NCBI GenBank assembly: GCA_017622215.1
Contig: JAGARO010000004.1
Coordinates: 62,001 to 126,000, forward strand
Reading direction: 5' to 3'
Source: Clostridia bacterium
Lineage (GTDB): Bacteria; Bacillota; Clostridia; Monoglobales; Monoglobaceae
DNA: 64,000 bases
Below are positions 7,607-15,977 of this stretch, one piece after another. A program made the translations under genes and the position numbers. The notes beneath the pieces are model-generated. The model saw nothing but the letters and a program-made list of their open reading frames with translations, was not told where the DNA came from and made no database searches. How positions within the stretch are numbered: position 1 is the first letter of the stretch; each line of letters begins with the position of its first letter.

Positions 7607-8913
7607 AAAGAATAATTTCTTTAATTTTAGTTTTTGTGATTGCTTTTTCAACAATAAGCGTTTTCGCAAGTCCAATTGAATACGGACAGGCTGGAATTTT
7701 AATTGATAAAAAGACAGGGAATATTCTCTGGGAAAAGAATTCCACAAAGAAAATGTACCCTGCAAGTACCACAAAGATTATGACTGCCACAGTGATTTTA
7801 GATGCTGTGGACACAGGGGAAATTACTTTGGATGATACTCTTACATATACCTATGAGCTTCAGGAAAGATTAGACCTTGACGGCACACATATTGAGCTTA
7901 AAGTCGGAGAAGAAATGACAGTTTTAAGGCTCCTTGAGGGATTGCTTATTGCGTCGGGAAATGACTGTGCAATGCTTTTATCTACAATTTTCAGCGGAAA
8001 TGAAGCAGAGTTCATTAAACGAATGAACGATAAGGCTGCCGCTTTAGGTCTTACAGGTACACATTTTACAAACCCATCGGGACTTCCTGATAAAAATCAT
8101 TATACAACAGCCCGTGATTTAGCGAAACTTGCATATCACGCGATGAAGAATAAAACCTTTGCAAAAATCGTGGGAATGCCTGAACTTTATATGGACCCGA
8201 CAAATAAGACTGAAAAGCAGAGATATTTTATAAATACAAATAATCTCATGTCCTATAAAAGATTTTCCCAGTATTATTACCCAAAGGCAACAGGTATTAA
8301 AACAGGCTACACAGATGACGCGGGAGCCTGCCTTGTGGCATCAGCCAAGGACGGAGACAGGGAGCTTATCGCTGTAATCTTAAAGGCGGGCCATTCGGGA
8401 GAATCCCACATTGACGCGAAAAACTTGCTTGAATACGGTTTTAATAACTATTCCTCAGTGAAAATTGCTTCTGAGGGTGAGGTTTTTGACGAGATAGCTT
8501 TGAGGTATGCAAGTGATGGCACAGACCACGTTATGGCTGTGGCAGAGAGCAATTTCTATGGTCTTTTGCCAAAGGGAATTGATGCAGGTAAGGTTGAAAA
8601 AACAGTTTCTTTTGATGCTGAATATATGAGAGCGCCAATAAAGGCGGGGGATAAGGTGGGAAGTGTAACCTTTACCTATAACGGAAATGTTTTGGGGAAA
8701 GTAAACCTTGTTTCCGACTCCACAGTCAAAGGAAAATTCTATCGTCATATTTTGATTGCAAGGGACTATATCTGGAGCTTTTTAATAGTGAAGATAATAG
8801 TTTATGGCGCACTTTTGTGGCTTGTTTTATACATAGCATATTTCATCTATGCAGTAAATCAGGCAATAAAACGCAAGAAAGAAAGAGAACGTCGCAGAAG
8901 ACGGGAAGAATAA
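7603..8913 (+). CDS. D-alanyl-D-alanine carboxypeptidase (DacF-like, class C low-molecular-weight PBP)
   Basis: 436 residues. Signal peptide in residues 1-23, then the penicillin-binding triad STTK (in YPASTTKIMTA), SGN (IASGNDCAM) and KTG (GIKTGYTDDAG). It trims the terminal D-Ala of peptidoglycan stem peptides outside the membrane. A PBP5-type C-terminal domain follows, then unusually a real transmembrane helix (FLIVKIIVYGALLWLVLYIA) and a strongly basic tail ending RRRRREE, in place of the usual amphipathic anchor. Last gene of the tsaE operon, closed by a strong hairpin. Confidence 0.92.
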   Translation: MKRIISLILVFVIAFSTISVFASPIEYGQAGILIDKKTGNILWEKNSTKKMYPASTTKIMTATVILDAVDTGEITLDDTLTYTYELQERLDLDGTHIELKVGEEMTVLRLLEGLLIASGNDCAMLLSTIFSGNEAEFIKRMNDKAAALGLTGTHFTNPSGLPDKNHYTTARDLAKLAYHAMKNKTFAKIVGMPELYMDPTNKTEKQRYFINTNNLMSYKRFSQYYYPKATGIKTGYTDDAGACLVASAKDGDRELIAVILKAGHSGESHIDAKNLLEYGFNNYSSVKIASEGEVFDEIALRYASDGTDHVMAVAESNFYGLLPKGIDAGKVEKTVSFDAEYMRAPIKAGDKVGSVTFTYNGNVLGKVNLVSDSTVKGKFYRHILIARDYIWSFLIVKIIVYGALLWLVLYIAYFIYAVNQAIKRKKERERRRRREE

Positions 8914-8937
8914 AAAACACCCCGCGGGGTGTTTTTT
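8912..8937. terminator. Perfect palindromic terminator after the dacF-like gene
   Basis: AAAAAACACCCC, GC, GGGGTGTTTTTT: a perfect 26-base palindrome usable in both directions, starting inside the stop codon. Confidence 0.9.
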
Positions 8938-8947
8938 ATTTTGTATC

Positions 8948-9016
8948 TGCCACAGGCAATATAACTGCGAAGCAATATCACTTGCCGAAGACGAATAAAA
9001 CTGTGGGGAATCCCAC
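8948..9016. repeat. Hairpin array 1 (short, partly degenerate)
   Basis: Hairpin TGCCacaGGCA, spacer ATATAAC, hairpin TGCgaaGCA, spacer ATATCAC, a decayed hairpin TTGCCGAAGACGAA, spacer-like ATAAAAC, hairpin GTGGGgaatCCCAC. Same design as the arrays at 36746 and 53153. It lies between two convergent DD-carboxypeptidase genes; the last hairpin abuts the stop codon of the leftward one. Confidence 0.75.
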
Positions 9017-10167
9017 TAAGTGCACCATATTTTAAACATCTTAAGAAACAGCGTTGAAAATCCAATCCTCGGCACATCTTCCCCTGCCACAAGATTCCGT
9101 CGTGCAAGCTCCTGACCGTCAAGAGAAAAGATAATTTCTCCGATTTCCTCCCCTTTTTTAAGGGGCGCGCCCAACTTTTCAGGCAGGGAAATTTCATACT
9201 GGATTTTATCCTGATTTCCTTTTTTTACAATAAAATTCATATCAGGTGCGGAAACTGTTACGGTAGCCGATTTTCCTCCCACAACCGGGATTTCAGGAAA
9301 GGTCAGCCCCAAGGTTTCAGCCGACACAATGGAATAGTTTGCAAAGCCGTAGTCTAAAAGACGGCTGGCAGAGTTAAAACGGTCTTTTGTGGTTGGCGCT
9401 CCAAGAACAACAGCCACAAGCTGCATATTATTTCGTTTTGCAGATGCCGACAGACAGTATTTTGCCGCGGAGGTTGACCCTGTTTTAAGGCCTGTTGCTC
9501 CGTCGTAGAAACGGATAAGCTTGTTGGTGTTGGAGAGACCGAACTCTCCGTTTCTGAGAGAGTCCATCCAGATTGTAGTGAACTTGGTTATGTCGGGATA
9601 CTTTAAAAGCTCGCAGGAAATAAGGGCAACGTCCCTTGCTGTGCTGTAATGCTCCTCAGTTTCGTCAAGACCGTTACAGTTTATAAAATGGGTGTTTTTT
9701 GCACCGATTGATAAGGCTTTCTCGTTCATTTTTTCAACGAATGCCGACTCTGTCCCTGAAATAAATTCAGCCATAGCTACCGAGGCGTCGTTCCCTGATG
9801 CAACGGCAATGGCTTTTAACATATCTTCAACGGTCATCTGTTCTCCTGTTTCCAAAAAGACCTGTGAACCGCCCATAGAAGAAGCGTATTCGGAGGTGGT
9901 TACCATATCGGTATATTTTATTTTCCCCTGTGCCAGAGCCTCCATTATAAGAAGAAGTGTCATGGTTTTTGTAACAGATGCAATGTGCATTTTTTCGTCA
10001 GCGTTAAGCTCGTAGAGTACCTGCCCGGAGGATTGCTCCATGAGGATTGCAGAGGGTGCAGACACAATCTCCGCCGACACGTCTGTATCAACCTGCATTG
10101 AGAGATTTGCAAAGCAAGTTCCCGAAAGTATAGAAAATATTAAAAAAAGACATAAAAATTTCCGCAT
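9016..10167 (-). CDS. D-alanyl-D-alanine carboxypeptidase (DacA/DacF family)
   Basis: 383 residues. Signal peptide 1-20 (FLIFSILSGTCFA), then catalytic SVTK in HIASVTKTMTLL, SGN in AVASGNDASVAM and KTG in GLKTGSTSAAK. It is a paralogue of the protein encoded at 7603, with a PBP5-like C-terminal beta domain but no clear terminal membrane helix, only a short FSTLFLKMFKIW amphipathic segment. The two genes converge on hairpin array 1. Last gene of the leftward cluster that includes luxS. Confidence 0.93.
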   Translation of the reverse strand: MRKFLCLFLIFSILSGTCFANLSMQVDTDVSAEIVSAPSAILMEQSSGQVLYELNADEKMHIASVTKTMTLLLIMEALAQGKIKYTDMVTTSEYASSMGGSQVFLETGEQMTVEDMLKAIAVASGNDASVAMAEFISGTESAFVEKMNEKALSIGAKNTHFINCNGLDETEEHYSTARDVALISCELLKYPDITKFTTIWMDSLRNGEFGLSNTNKLIRFYDGATGLKTGSTSAAKYCLSASAKRNNMQLVAVVLGAPTTKDRFNSASRLLDYGFANYSIVSAETLGLTFPEIPVVGGKSATVTVSAPDMNFIVKKGNQDKIQYEISLPEKLGAPLKKGEEIGEIIFSLDGQELARRNLVAGEDVPRIGFSTLFLKMFKIWCT

Positions 10168-10220
10168 AAAAAGACTCCTTTCATAAGGAATTTTTATGCG
10201 GAAAAACTTTGTCCTATTCT

Positions 10221-10388
10221 TTAATCTGTAAATTCAATGTTGTCAAGCTGTGCCTTAAGACTTGCACGGAAGTTCTTTATGTATTCCTCGCGGAGTGATT
10301 TCTGTTCAGCTTTTTCAGCCTCTGTAAGACCTTTTTCTCTTGCTTTTTTAGCGAGAAAATTTATTCTGTCAAGTTTACTTTGTTCCAT
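10221..10388 (-). CDS. UPF0291/DUF896 small protein (YnzC-like)
   Basis: 55 residues: begins MEQSKLDRINFLAKKAREKG and ends QLDNIEFTD. The helical hairpin and the EQ..LREEYIKNFRASLK core match the DUF896 family, known in Bacillus as YnzC and its SOS-linked paralogue YneB/SosA region protein; its function is not established. The start lies 13 bases inside the 3' end of luxS, so translation is probably coupled. Confidence 0.88.
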   Translation of the reverse strand: MEQSKLDRINFLAKKAREKGLTEAEKAEQKSLREEYIKNFRASLKAQLDNIEFTD

Positions 10389-10836
10389 ATTTTAAATCCT
10401 CTGTGGTGTTATTTTTGATTTTTTCAAGGTAAGTTTTTGCCTCGGTTTTAGCCAGGTCAACACTTAAATTTTTATAGTTGCCACATTCAATTTCGCTGTT
10501 GCCCGGCATTTCGCCGTTGTACTTTGAAATGTCAGAAAGTATCTTTTTTATAATTTCAAGAACGACCTCGTCGTCGGCATTTCTTATAAGAAGATAAAAG
10601 CCTGTCTGACAGCCCATAGGCCCGAAATAGATAACATCCTTTGAAATTTCGGAGTTTCTTACAAAGGTTGCAAAAAGATGCTCGAGAGAGTGCATAGTGG
10701 CGTTGTCCATAAGACAGTCTGTGTTTGGCTTTCTTGTGCGGAGGTCGTAGGTTGTGATGTCTCCGTCAATTCTGGAAATGTAAACCCCCTCGTTTATAAA
10801 GCGGTGGTCAACATTAAAGCTTGCAATCCTCTCCAT
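10375..10836 (-). CDS. luxS: S-ribosylhomocysteine lyase LuxS
   Basis: 153 residues, full length. Metal-binding HSLEHLFATF (HxxEH) and the GPMGCQTGFYLL segment, with its Cys, mark LuxS. It cleaves S-ribosylhomocysteine to homocysteine and DPD, the precursor of autoinducer 2, in the activated methyl cycle. Its start overlaps the last base of punA. No Pfs nucleosidase gene is adjacent. Confidence 0.96.
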   Translation of the reverse strand: MERIASFNVDHRFINEGVYISRIDGDITTYDLRTRKPNTDCLMDNATMHSLEHLFATFVRNSEISKDVIYFGPMGCQTGFYLLIRNADDEVVLEIIKKILSDISKYNGEMPGNSEIECGNYKNLSVDLAKTEAKTYLEKIKNNTTEDLKYGTK

Positions 10837-11660
10837 TATTCAATCCTTATCCTTTCGATAATTTCTTCTACAAGATAGTCGAATTTGTCTGCAATCATTT
10901 CCCCGATTTTGTTTACTTCGTTGTGGTCAATGGCCTCGTTGTCCACGCCCGCAGCCATATTTGTAATGCAGGAAATAGCAAGAACCTTCATGCCTGTGTA
11001 TGCCGCAACGATAACTTCGGGAACAGTTGACATGCCTACAAGGTCTGCTCCGACTTTGTAAAGCATACGGATTTCAGCAGGAGTTTCAAACTGTGGACCG
11101 CCCATAAAGGCGTAAACGCCCTCGTCTAAGGAAATGTCCATACCGAAAGCTACTTCCTTTGCAACTTCGATAAGCTCAGGGGTGTAGGCACGGCTCATAT
11201 CGTTAAAGCGTTCCCCGAATTCCGAGTCCAAAACCCCGCGGAGGGGACTGTCAAGGGACAGCTTTATGTGGTCAGTTATAACACAGAAATCTCCCGGAGA
11301 GAGTTCTTCGTTAATAGCCCCTGCAGCGTTTGTTAAAATAAGGTTTTTAATTCCCATAGCACGGAAAACCCAGATTGGAAAGGTAATTTCCTCCATTGAG
11401 TAGCCCTCGTAGTAGTGGAATCTGCCCTGCATAACCATAACATATTTCTCACGGAGCTTGCCGAAGACCAAAACGCTTTCGTGTCCCTCAACGGAACAGG
11501 TCGAAAACCCTGGGATTTCTGAGTAAGGAATTTCAATTTTCTCCTCAATTTTTTCTGCAAATGCCCCAAGTCCGCTGCCTAAAACAACGGCAATGCTTGG
11601 AATAACTTTAATCTGATTTGTGATATATTCCGCACTTTCGCGGATTTTTGTAAAGTCCAT
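10836..11660 (-). CDS. punA: Purine nucleoside phosphorylase (trimeric PunA type)
   Basis: 274 residues. Phosphate-binding VLGSGLGAF, MQGRFHYYEGY, the LTNAAGAIN block, and MGGPQFETPAEIRML with Glu and the later VGMSTVPEVI and TNMAAG motifs of trimeric PNPs. It phosphorolyses inosine and guanosine nucleosides to free base plus ribose-1-phosphate for purine salvage. One base separates it from the radical SAM gene. Confidence 0.94.
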   Translation of the reverse strand: MDFTKIRESAEYITNQIKVIPSIAVVLGSGLGAFAEKIEEKIEIPYSEIPGFSTCSVEGHESVLVFGKLREKYVMVMQGRFHYYEGYSMEEITFPIWVFRAMGIKNLILTNAAGAINEELSPGDFCVITDHIKLSLDSPLRGVLDSEFGERFNDMSRAYTPELIEVAKEVAFGMDISLDEGVYAFMGGPQFETPAEIRMLYKVGADLVGMSTVPEVIVAAYTGMKVLAISCITNMAAGVDNEAIDHNEVNKIGEMIADKFDYLVEEIIERIRIE

Positions 11661-11661
11661 A

Positions 11662-12624
11662 TTATCCTCCGATTTTTAATGTAATTCCATATTTTTCCTT
11701 GAAATATATGTAGTTGCACTTTTTATGTCCAATTACTTTTGAAACCTCCCTTGGACTGGAGTTTATAATAAGCTCACAATCCCTGAGGTTGGTCTTCATA
11801 ATGTTATTTTCAATTTTATTCCGCCAGATACGGTTTTCTGCAAGCTCTCCGAAAGCGGGGTGATAAGGCCCTGCAATAACTGTGTCCGAGTTTAGCCCCT
11901 CTTCGCTGTGAAGTCCGATTCTTAAAACGGTAATGTTATTTTCTCTGAATTTTGAAAGAATTGTGGCTGAAACCTCGACGGCAGTTTCCATATCGTAAGG
12001 TATATAATCTCCTGATAAATAAAACTTCTCAAGGGCAGTCCCCTTAAGCGTAAGTGTTGGGTAAATCCTTGTGGAGTCAGGCTTTAAAGCGATTATATCC
12101 TCTGCAGTTTTAACATCTTTTTCAGGGCTTGAGCCATACATTCCAACCATCATCTGAAGTCCAAGGCGAATTCCAAAGCTTTTGATAAGCCTTGAGGCTG
12201 AAATCGTGTGAGAAAAAAGATGCCCGCGGTTGTTGAGGTTTAAAACCGTATCATCGGAGCTTTGTGCTCCAAGCTCAATTTCTGTTACGTTGTATTTTTT
12301 AAGTAAAGCTAAAATTTCCTCGTTTATTGCGTCAGGCCTTGTTGAAACCCTTATTCCGCAGATTCTGTCTGAAAATTTTGCCGCAACCTTCAAAAAGTTT
12401 TCCTGAATTTCAAGAGGAATTGCAGTAAAACTGCCTCCAAAAAAGGCAATTTCCACCATAGAATCCTTGTCAGCAATTGTAGAAAAAAAGGTTTCTATGC
12501 GATTTTCAACATATTCAGGAGTAATTTCTGTGTCAACCCCAGTGATTTTACGCTGGTTACAGAATGCGCAATCGTGGGGACAGCCTAAATGGGGAATGAA
12601 AATGGGAAGATTATACTTTCTCAT
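11662..12624 (-). CDS. Radical SAM protein of the short Elp3-like family
   Basis: 320 residues. The [4Fe-4S]/SAM motif is CPHDCAFC (CxxxCxxC with one extra residue), followed by GGSFTAIPLEIQ, RISTRPD-like VSTRPDAI and ELGAQSSDD, the order seen in the Elp3 radical SAM core. No acetyltransferase domain is present, so it is not a full elongator Elp3. Genes of this type often sit next to rnc in Clostridia. The substrate is unknown; tRNA or another small modification target is possible. Overlaps rnc by 4 bases. Confidence 0.8.
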   Translation of the reverse strand: MRKYNLPIFIPHLGCPHDCAFCNQRKITGVDTEITPEYVENRIETFFSTIADKDSMVEIAFFGGSFTAIPLEIQENFLKVAAKFSDRICGIRVSTRPDAINEEILALLKKYNVTEIELGAQSSDDTVLNLNNRGHLFSHTISASRLIKSFGIRLGLQMMVGMYGSSPEKDVKTAEDIIALKPDSTRIYPTLTLKGTALEKFYLSGDYIPYDMETAVEVSATILSKFRENNITVLRIGLHSEEGLNSDTVIAGPYHPAFGELAENRIWRNKIENNIMKTNLRDCELIINSSPREVSKVIGHKKCNYIYFKEKYGITLKIGG

Positions 12625-13277
12625 CTTAAATCCTCGAGGGCGTGCTTTGCGGCGTCCTGTTCAGCTTTTTTAAGGCTTGTTCCTGTGCCTTTTGCGAGAG
12701 GGGTTTCGTTGTGCATAGCCTCTACCGTAAAGGTTGGAGCATGGTCAGGTCCGTCCTGGCTTACAAGACGATAGGTAACAGTTCCCCGCTCCTTTTCTCT
12801 TTTCTGGAAGTAGTCCTGAAGCTCGGATTTGTAGTCCATAAGGTCCTGATTTTTAACAGCTGTAAACTCATCGCCATATTGCTCTAAAATCCACTTTTTA
12901 GCACAGTCAAAACCGCCGTCTAAATATATTGCGCCAATAAGAGCCTCGAAACAGTCAGCTATAATTGAAGCCTTAAGGTTACCCTTACATTTCAGTTCTG
13001 TTTTTGCAAAGCGCATCTTGTTTCCAAGGTCAAGCTTTGTGCCAAGTCTGTGGAGAGACTTCTCGCAAACAAGGTACGCCCTCATTTTTGTAAGGTCGCC
13101 CTCGGCAAGCTCAGGATAAAGCTCAAAGAGTCTTTCTCCTACAATAAAATCCAAAAGCCCGTCGCCTATAAATTCAAGACGCTGATTGCTTTCAGCTCCC
13201 ATTTCCTTGGCATAGGAAATGTGGGTAAAAGCACAGTCATAAAGTTTCTTATTTTTAAAGTTGTAACCAATTTCCAT
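12621..13277 (-). CDS. rnc: Ribonuclease III
   Basis: 218 residues. The RNase III signature RLEFIGDGLLDF and downstream catalytic Asp/Glu in ADCFEALIGAIYLDGG, followed by a C-terminal double-stranded RNA-binding domain (DYKSELQDYFQ to KAEQDAAKHALEDL). Processes rRNA precursors and structured mRNAs. Lies just behind acpP, a common pairing in Firmicutes. Confidence 0.96.
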   Translation of the reverse strand: MEIGYNFKNKKLYDCAFTHISYAKEMGAESNQRLEFIGDGLLDFIVGERLFELYPELAEGDLTKMRAYLVCEKSLHRLGTKLDLGNKMRFAKTELKCKGNLKASIIADCFEALIGAIYLDGGFDCAKKWILEQYGDEFTAVKNQDLMDYKSELQDYFQKREKERGTVTYRLVSQDGPDHAPTFTVEAMHNETPLAKGTGTSLKKAEQDAAKHALEDLR

Positions 13278-13315
13278 AATATTCCTCGAAAAAAGAAAGA
13301 CGGAAAAAATCCGTC

Positions 13316-13558
13316 TTAGCCTTCAATAGCGTTTTCGATGTATTCTATTGCGTCTTTAACAGTCTTAATGTTTTCGCTTTCTTCTTCGTCGAGATCAATA
13401 CCAAATTCTTCTTCTAAAGCGATAAGAATTTCGAGAAGAGCAAGAGAGTCAGCGTGCAAATCAGTTGTAAAGTTAGATGTTTCAAGAATTGAATCCTCGT
13501 CAATGTCAAGTTGTTCAGCAACTGTTTTCTTGATTTTTTCAAAAATTTCGTTGTTCAT
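13316..13558 (-). CDS. acpP: Acyl carrier protein
   Basis: 80 residues, acidic. The phosphopantetheine serine is in DLHADSLALLE (DSL motif). Carries acyl chains for type II fatty acid synthesis. It has its own strong promoter and GGAGGT ribosome binding site, then reads into rnc. Confidence 0.96.
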   Translation of the reverse strand: MNNEIFEKIKKTVAEQLDIDEDSILETSNFTTDLHADSLALLEILIALEEEFGIDLDEEESENIKTVKDAIEYIENAIEG

Positions 13559-13594
13559 ATAAACCTCCGATGAAAATTTTATTTGACGCCTTAA

Positions 13595-13623
13595 ATCATA
13601 CCATATTGATACAATTTCGTCAA
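13595..13623 (-). promoter_or_regulatory. Promoter of acpP
   Basis: Minus strand TTGACG (13618-13623), 17-base spacer, TATGAT (13595-13600), upstream of a short leader. It gives acpP-rnc a start independent of the recA-pgsA stretch. Confidence 0.75.
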
Positions 13624-13627
13624 TAGT

Positions 13628-14182
13628 TTATTTAAAAGTAAGAAGGTCCCAGCTCTTAGCCACATAGTCGATTCCTGACACAAGAGTGAGAATTACGTTG
13701 AGGTATACAAGTATTTCCTCGAAAATCAAGATAAATGCGCTGTAAGCAAAGGAGGTTGGAAGAACTCTTATAAGTAGAAATAGGATAATTGTAACCATCT
13801 GGAGAATAGTTTTTGACTTTCCCCACCAGCTTGCAGCAATAACCTTATCATTTGTCAAAGCAAGCTGTCTTATACCTGTTATAATAAGTTCTCTTGAAAT
13901 AATTAAAATTACAGCCCATGCAGGGAAGTATGAAAGTTCGATAAAACAGATGAAAGCTGAAAGTGTAAGAATTTTGTCTGCAAGGGGATCCATAAGCTTT
14001 CCAAAGGTTGTAACTTCGTTGTTTTTTCTTGCAAGATAGCCGTCAAGCCAGTCTGTAGCTGATGCCACAACAAAGATTAAAAGAGCCATAATGCCTGAAA
14101 AAGTTCCCTCAAGCATAAGGAATGCAACAAAAAACGGTATTAAAATAACCCTGATAAGAGTAAGTTTATTAGGTGTGTTCAT
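13628..14182 (-). CDS. pgsA: CDP-diacylglycerol-glycerol-3-phosphate 3-phosphatidyltransferase
   Basis: 184 residues, integral membrane. The CDP-alcohol phosphotransferase motif D-G-x2-A-R-x8-G-x3-D-x3-D is visible as DWLDGYLARKNNEVTTFGKL followed by MDPLADK. Makes phosphatidylglycerophosphate, the first committed step to phosphatidylglycerol. Start shares one base with the end of rimO. Confidence 0.95.
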   Translation of the reverse strand: MNTPNKLTLIRVILIPFFVAFLMLEGTFSGIMALLIFVVASATDWLDGYLARKNNEVTTFGKLMDPLADKILTLSAFICFIELSYFPAWAVILIISRELIITGIRQLALTNDKVIAASWWGKSKTILQMVTIILFLLIRVLPTSFAYSAFILIFEEILVYLNVILTLVSGIDYVAKSWDLLTFK

Positions 14183-15498
14183 TATATTTCCTCCCCGAAT
14201 AAATCATATTCTAAACTTTCATTTATTAATACAGAAACAAGGTCTCCCTCGTTTAATTTGTTCTCAGACTTAAAGAAAACCTTTCCGTCAATGTCAATGG
14301 AGTCGCCGTAGGTTCTTCCGAAATAGCTTTTGATTATTTCATCCCTGCCCTCAACTAAAACCTCAAGGGTCTGTCCGATTTTCTTTCGGTTAAGCTCTTC
14401 GGAAATTTCCGCCTGAAGAAGCATAACCCCTTCCTGTCGGGCAATTTTTTCTTCATCGTCAACCTGATTGTCAAGCTTCGCAGCAGGTGTGCCCTCCTCC
14501 TGTGAGTAGGCAAAAACCCCAAGCCTGTCAAACTTTGCATATTTCACAAAGTCTAAAAGGTCCTCAAAATCCTCTTCAGTTTCCCCAGGGAAGCCTGTAA
14601 TTAAGGATGTACGGATAATTGCGTCAGGGATTTCAGTTCTTATAAGCTCAAGCATCTTAACAAGTTGCTCACGATTGGTTCTTCTGCCCATTCGCTTTAA
14701 GATTTTGTCGCTGGAGTGCTGAATAGGAATATCGAAGTAGTTACATATCTTTTCTTCTTCCTTGAATGTGCGGACAAGGTCCTCATCCACAAGCTCAGGA
14801 TAGCAGTAATGTACCCTTACCCACTTAAGCTTTTCAATTTTGCAAAGTTCACGGAGTAATTCTGAAAGTTTGTATTCTCCGTAAATGTCCATACCGTAGC
14901 GTGTTGTGTCCTGGGCAATAACGATAAGCTCTTTTGTTCCGTCCTCTGCAAGTTTTTCGGCCTCAGCCACAATATCCTCAATTTTACGGCTTCTGTACTT
15001 TCCGCGGATTGACGGAATTGCACAGTAGGTACACTTATTGTCGCAACCATCAGCAATTTTTATGTAGGCTGTGTAGGCAGGAGTTGTAACCATACGGGGA
15101 AGTCCCTCAATGTTTCTTTCCTCTCCGCTACAAAGCACAACCTTTTCCTCACAGAGATTTTCAATAACCTCTGCAATTTTATGGAAGTCGTTTGTGCCCA
15201 CAACAGCGTCAACCTCAGGGATTTCAGAGAGAATATCCTCCTTGTAGCGCTGTGCCATACAGCCTGTAACGATAAGCTTTTTATGGCTGTCCTTCTTTTT
15301 CTGGGAGATAAGCTCGAAAATACAGTCTAAAGACTCACGGATAGCTGACTCGATAAATGCACAGGTGTTAACCACCATAACATCAGCGTCCTCTTCGTTC
15401 TCCATAATTTCCCAACCTTTTTCGTTGATAATGCCAAGCATCTGCTCGGCGTCAACAAGGTTTTTGGAACAACCTAAAGATGCCAGTGAAATTTTCAA
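14182..15498 (-). CDS. rimO: Ribosomal protein S12 methylthiotransferase RimO
   Basis: 438 residues. Three domains: UPF0004 N-terminal domain with LGCSKNLVDAEQM and two further Cys (NTCAF, VTGCMAQRY), radical SAM CDNKCTYCAIPSIRGKYRSR, and a C-terminal TRAM domain. ADGCDNKC and SIRGKYRSR favour RimO over MiaB. It adds a methylthio group to Asp88 of S12. Overlaps recX by 4 bases. Confidence 0.93.
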   Translation of the reverse strand: MKISLASLGCSKNLVDAEQMLGIINEKGWEIMENEEDADVMVVNTCAFIESAIRESLDCIFELISQKKKDSHKKLIVTGCMAQRYKEDILSEIPEVDAVVGTNDFHKIAEVIENLCEEKVVLCSGEERNIEGLPRMVTTPAYTAYIKIADGCDNKCTYCAIPSIRGKYRSRKIEDIVAEAEKLAEDGTKELIVIAQDTTRYGMDIYGEYKLSELLRELCKIEKLKWVRVHYCYPELVDEDLVRTFKEEEKICNYFDIPIQHSSDKILKRMGRRTNREQLVKMLELIRTEIPDAIIRTSLITGFPGETEEDFEDLLDFVKYAKFDRLGVFAYSQEEGTPAAKLDNQVDDEEKIARQEGVMLLQAEISEELNRKKIGQTLEVLVEGRDEIIKSYFGRTYGDSIDIDGKVFFKSENKLNEGDLVSVLINESLEYDLFGEEI

Positions 15499-15977
15499 AA
15501 TTCCTCACTCCAGTTTGCCCTGATTTCAAGCTCTTCAAGGCATTTTTTTATTTCAGAGGCAGAGTAGCCTCTTCGTATAAGATGTGCCTTTACCTTTTCA
15601 AACTCCTTTGGAGAAAGGCTTTTGTTTTCTCCGAAACGGATTCTTGCGTATTCAAGAAGAGGGGAGGCTGTGTCAAAGTTATTTTCTGCTACAACCCTGT
15701 CCACAATATCCCCTTTTATTCCTTTTCGGATAAGCTCCTGCTTTACACGGAATAATCCCTTTGACTTTAAGGTAATATTGTCATGGAGATATGCAAAGGC
15801 ATAGTCATAGTCGTTTATAATTCCATTGTCTTCCATAGAACCTATTGCCTCAAGGATAATCTCTTCAGGATAGTTCTTGTTTTTAAGCTTATCCGAAAGC
15901 TCCTTTTTAGTATACATTCTGTTGGAAAGACAGTATAAAATATAATTCTTTGCAGAATTTAAGTCAAGGTTTTTCAT
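15495..15977 (-). CDS. recX: Regulatory protein RecX
   Basis: 160 residues, three helical repeats rich in basic residues, with YCLSNRMYTKKELSDKL, GIINDYDYAFAYLHD and LIRKGIKGDIVDRVV. RecX modulates RecA filaments. Its start codon overlaps the recA stop by one base, so the two should be co-translated. Confidence 0.93.
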   Translation of the reverse strand: MKNLDLNSAKNYILYCLSNRMYTKKELSDKLKNKNYPEEIILEAIGSMEDNGIINDYDYAFAYLHDNITLKSKGLFRVKQELIRKGIKGDIVDRVVAENNFDTASPLLEYARIRFGENKSLSPKEFEKVKAHLIRRGYSASEIKKCLEELEIRANWSEEF

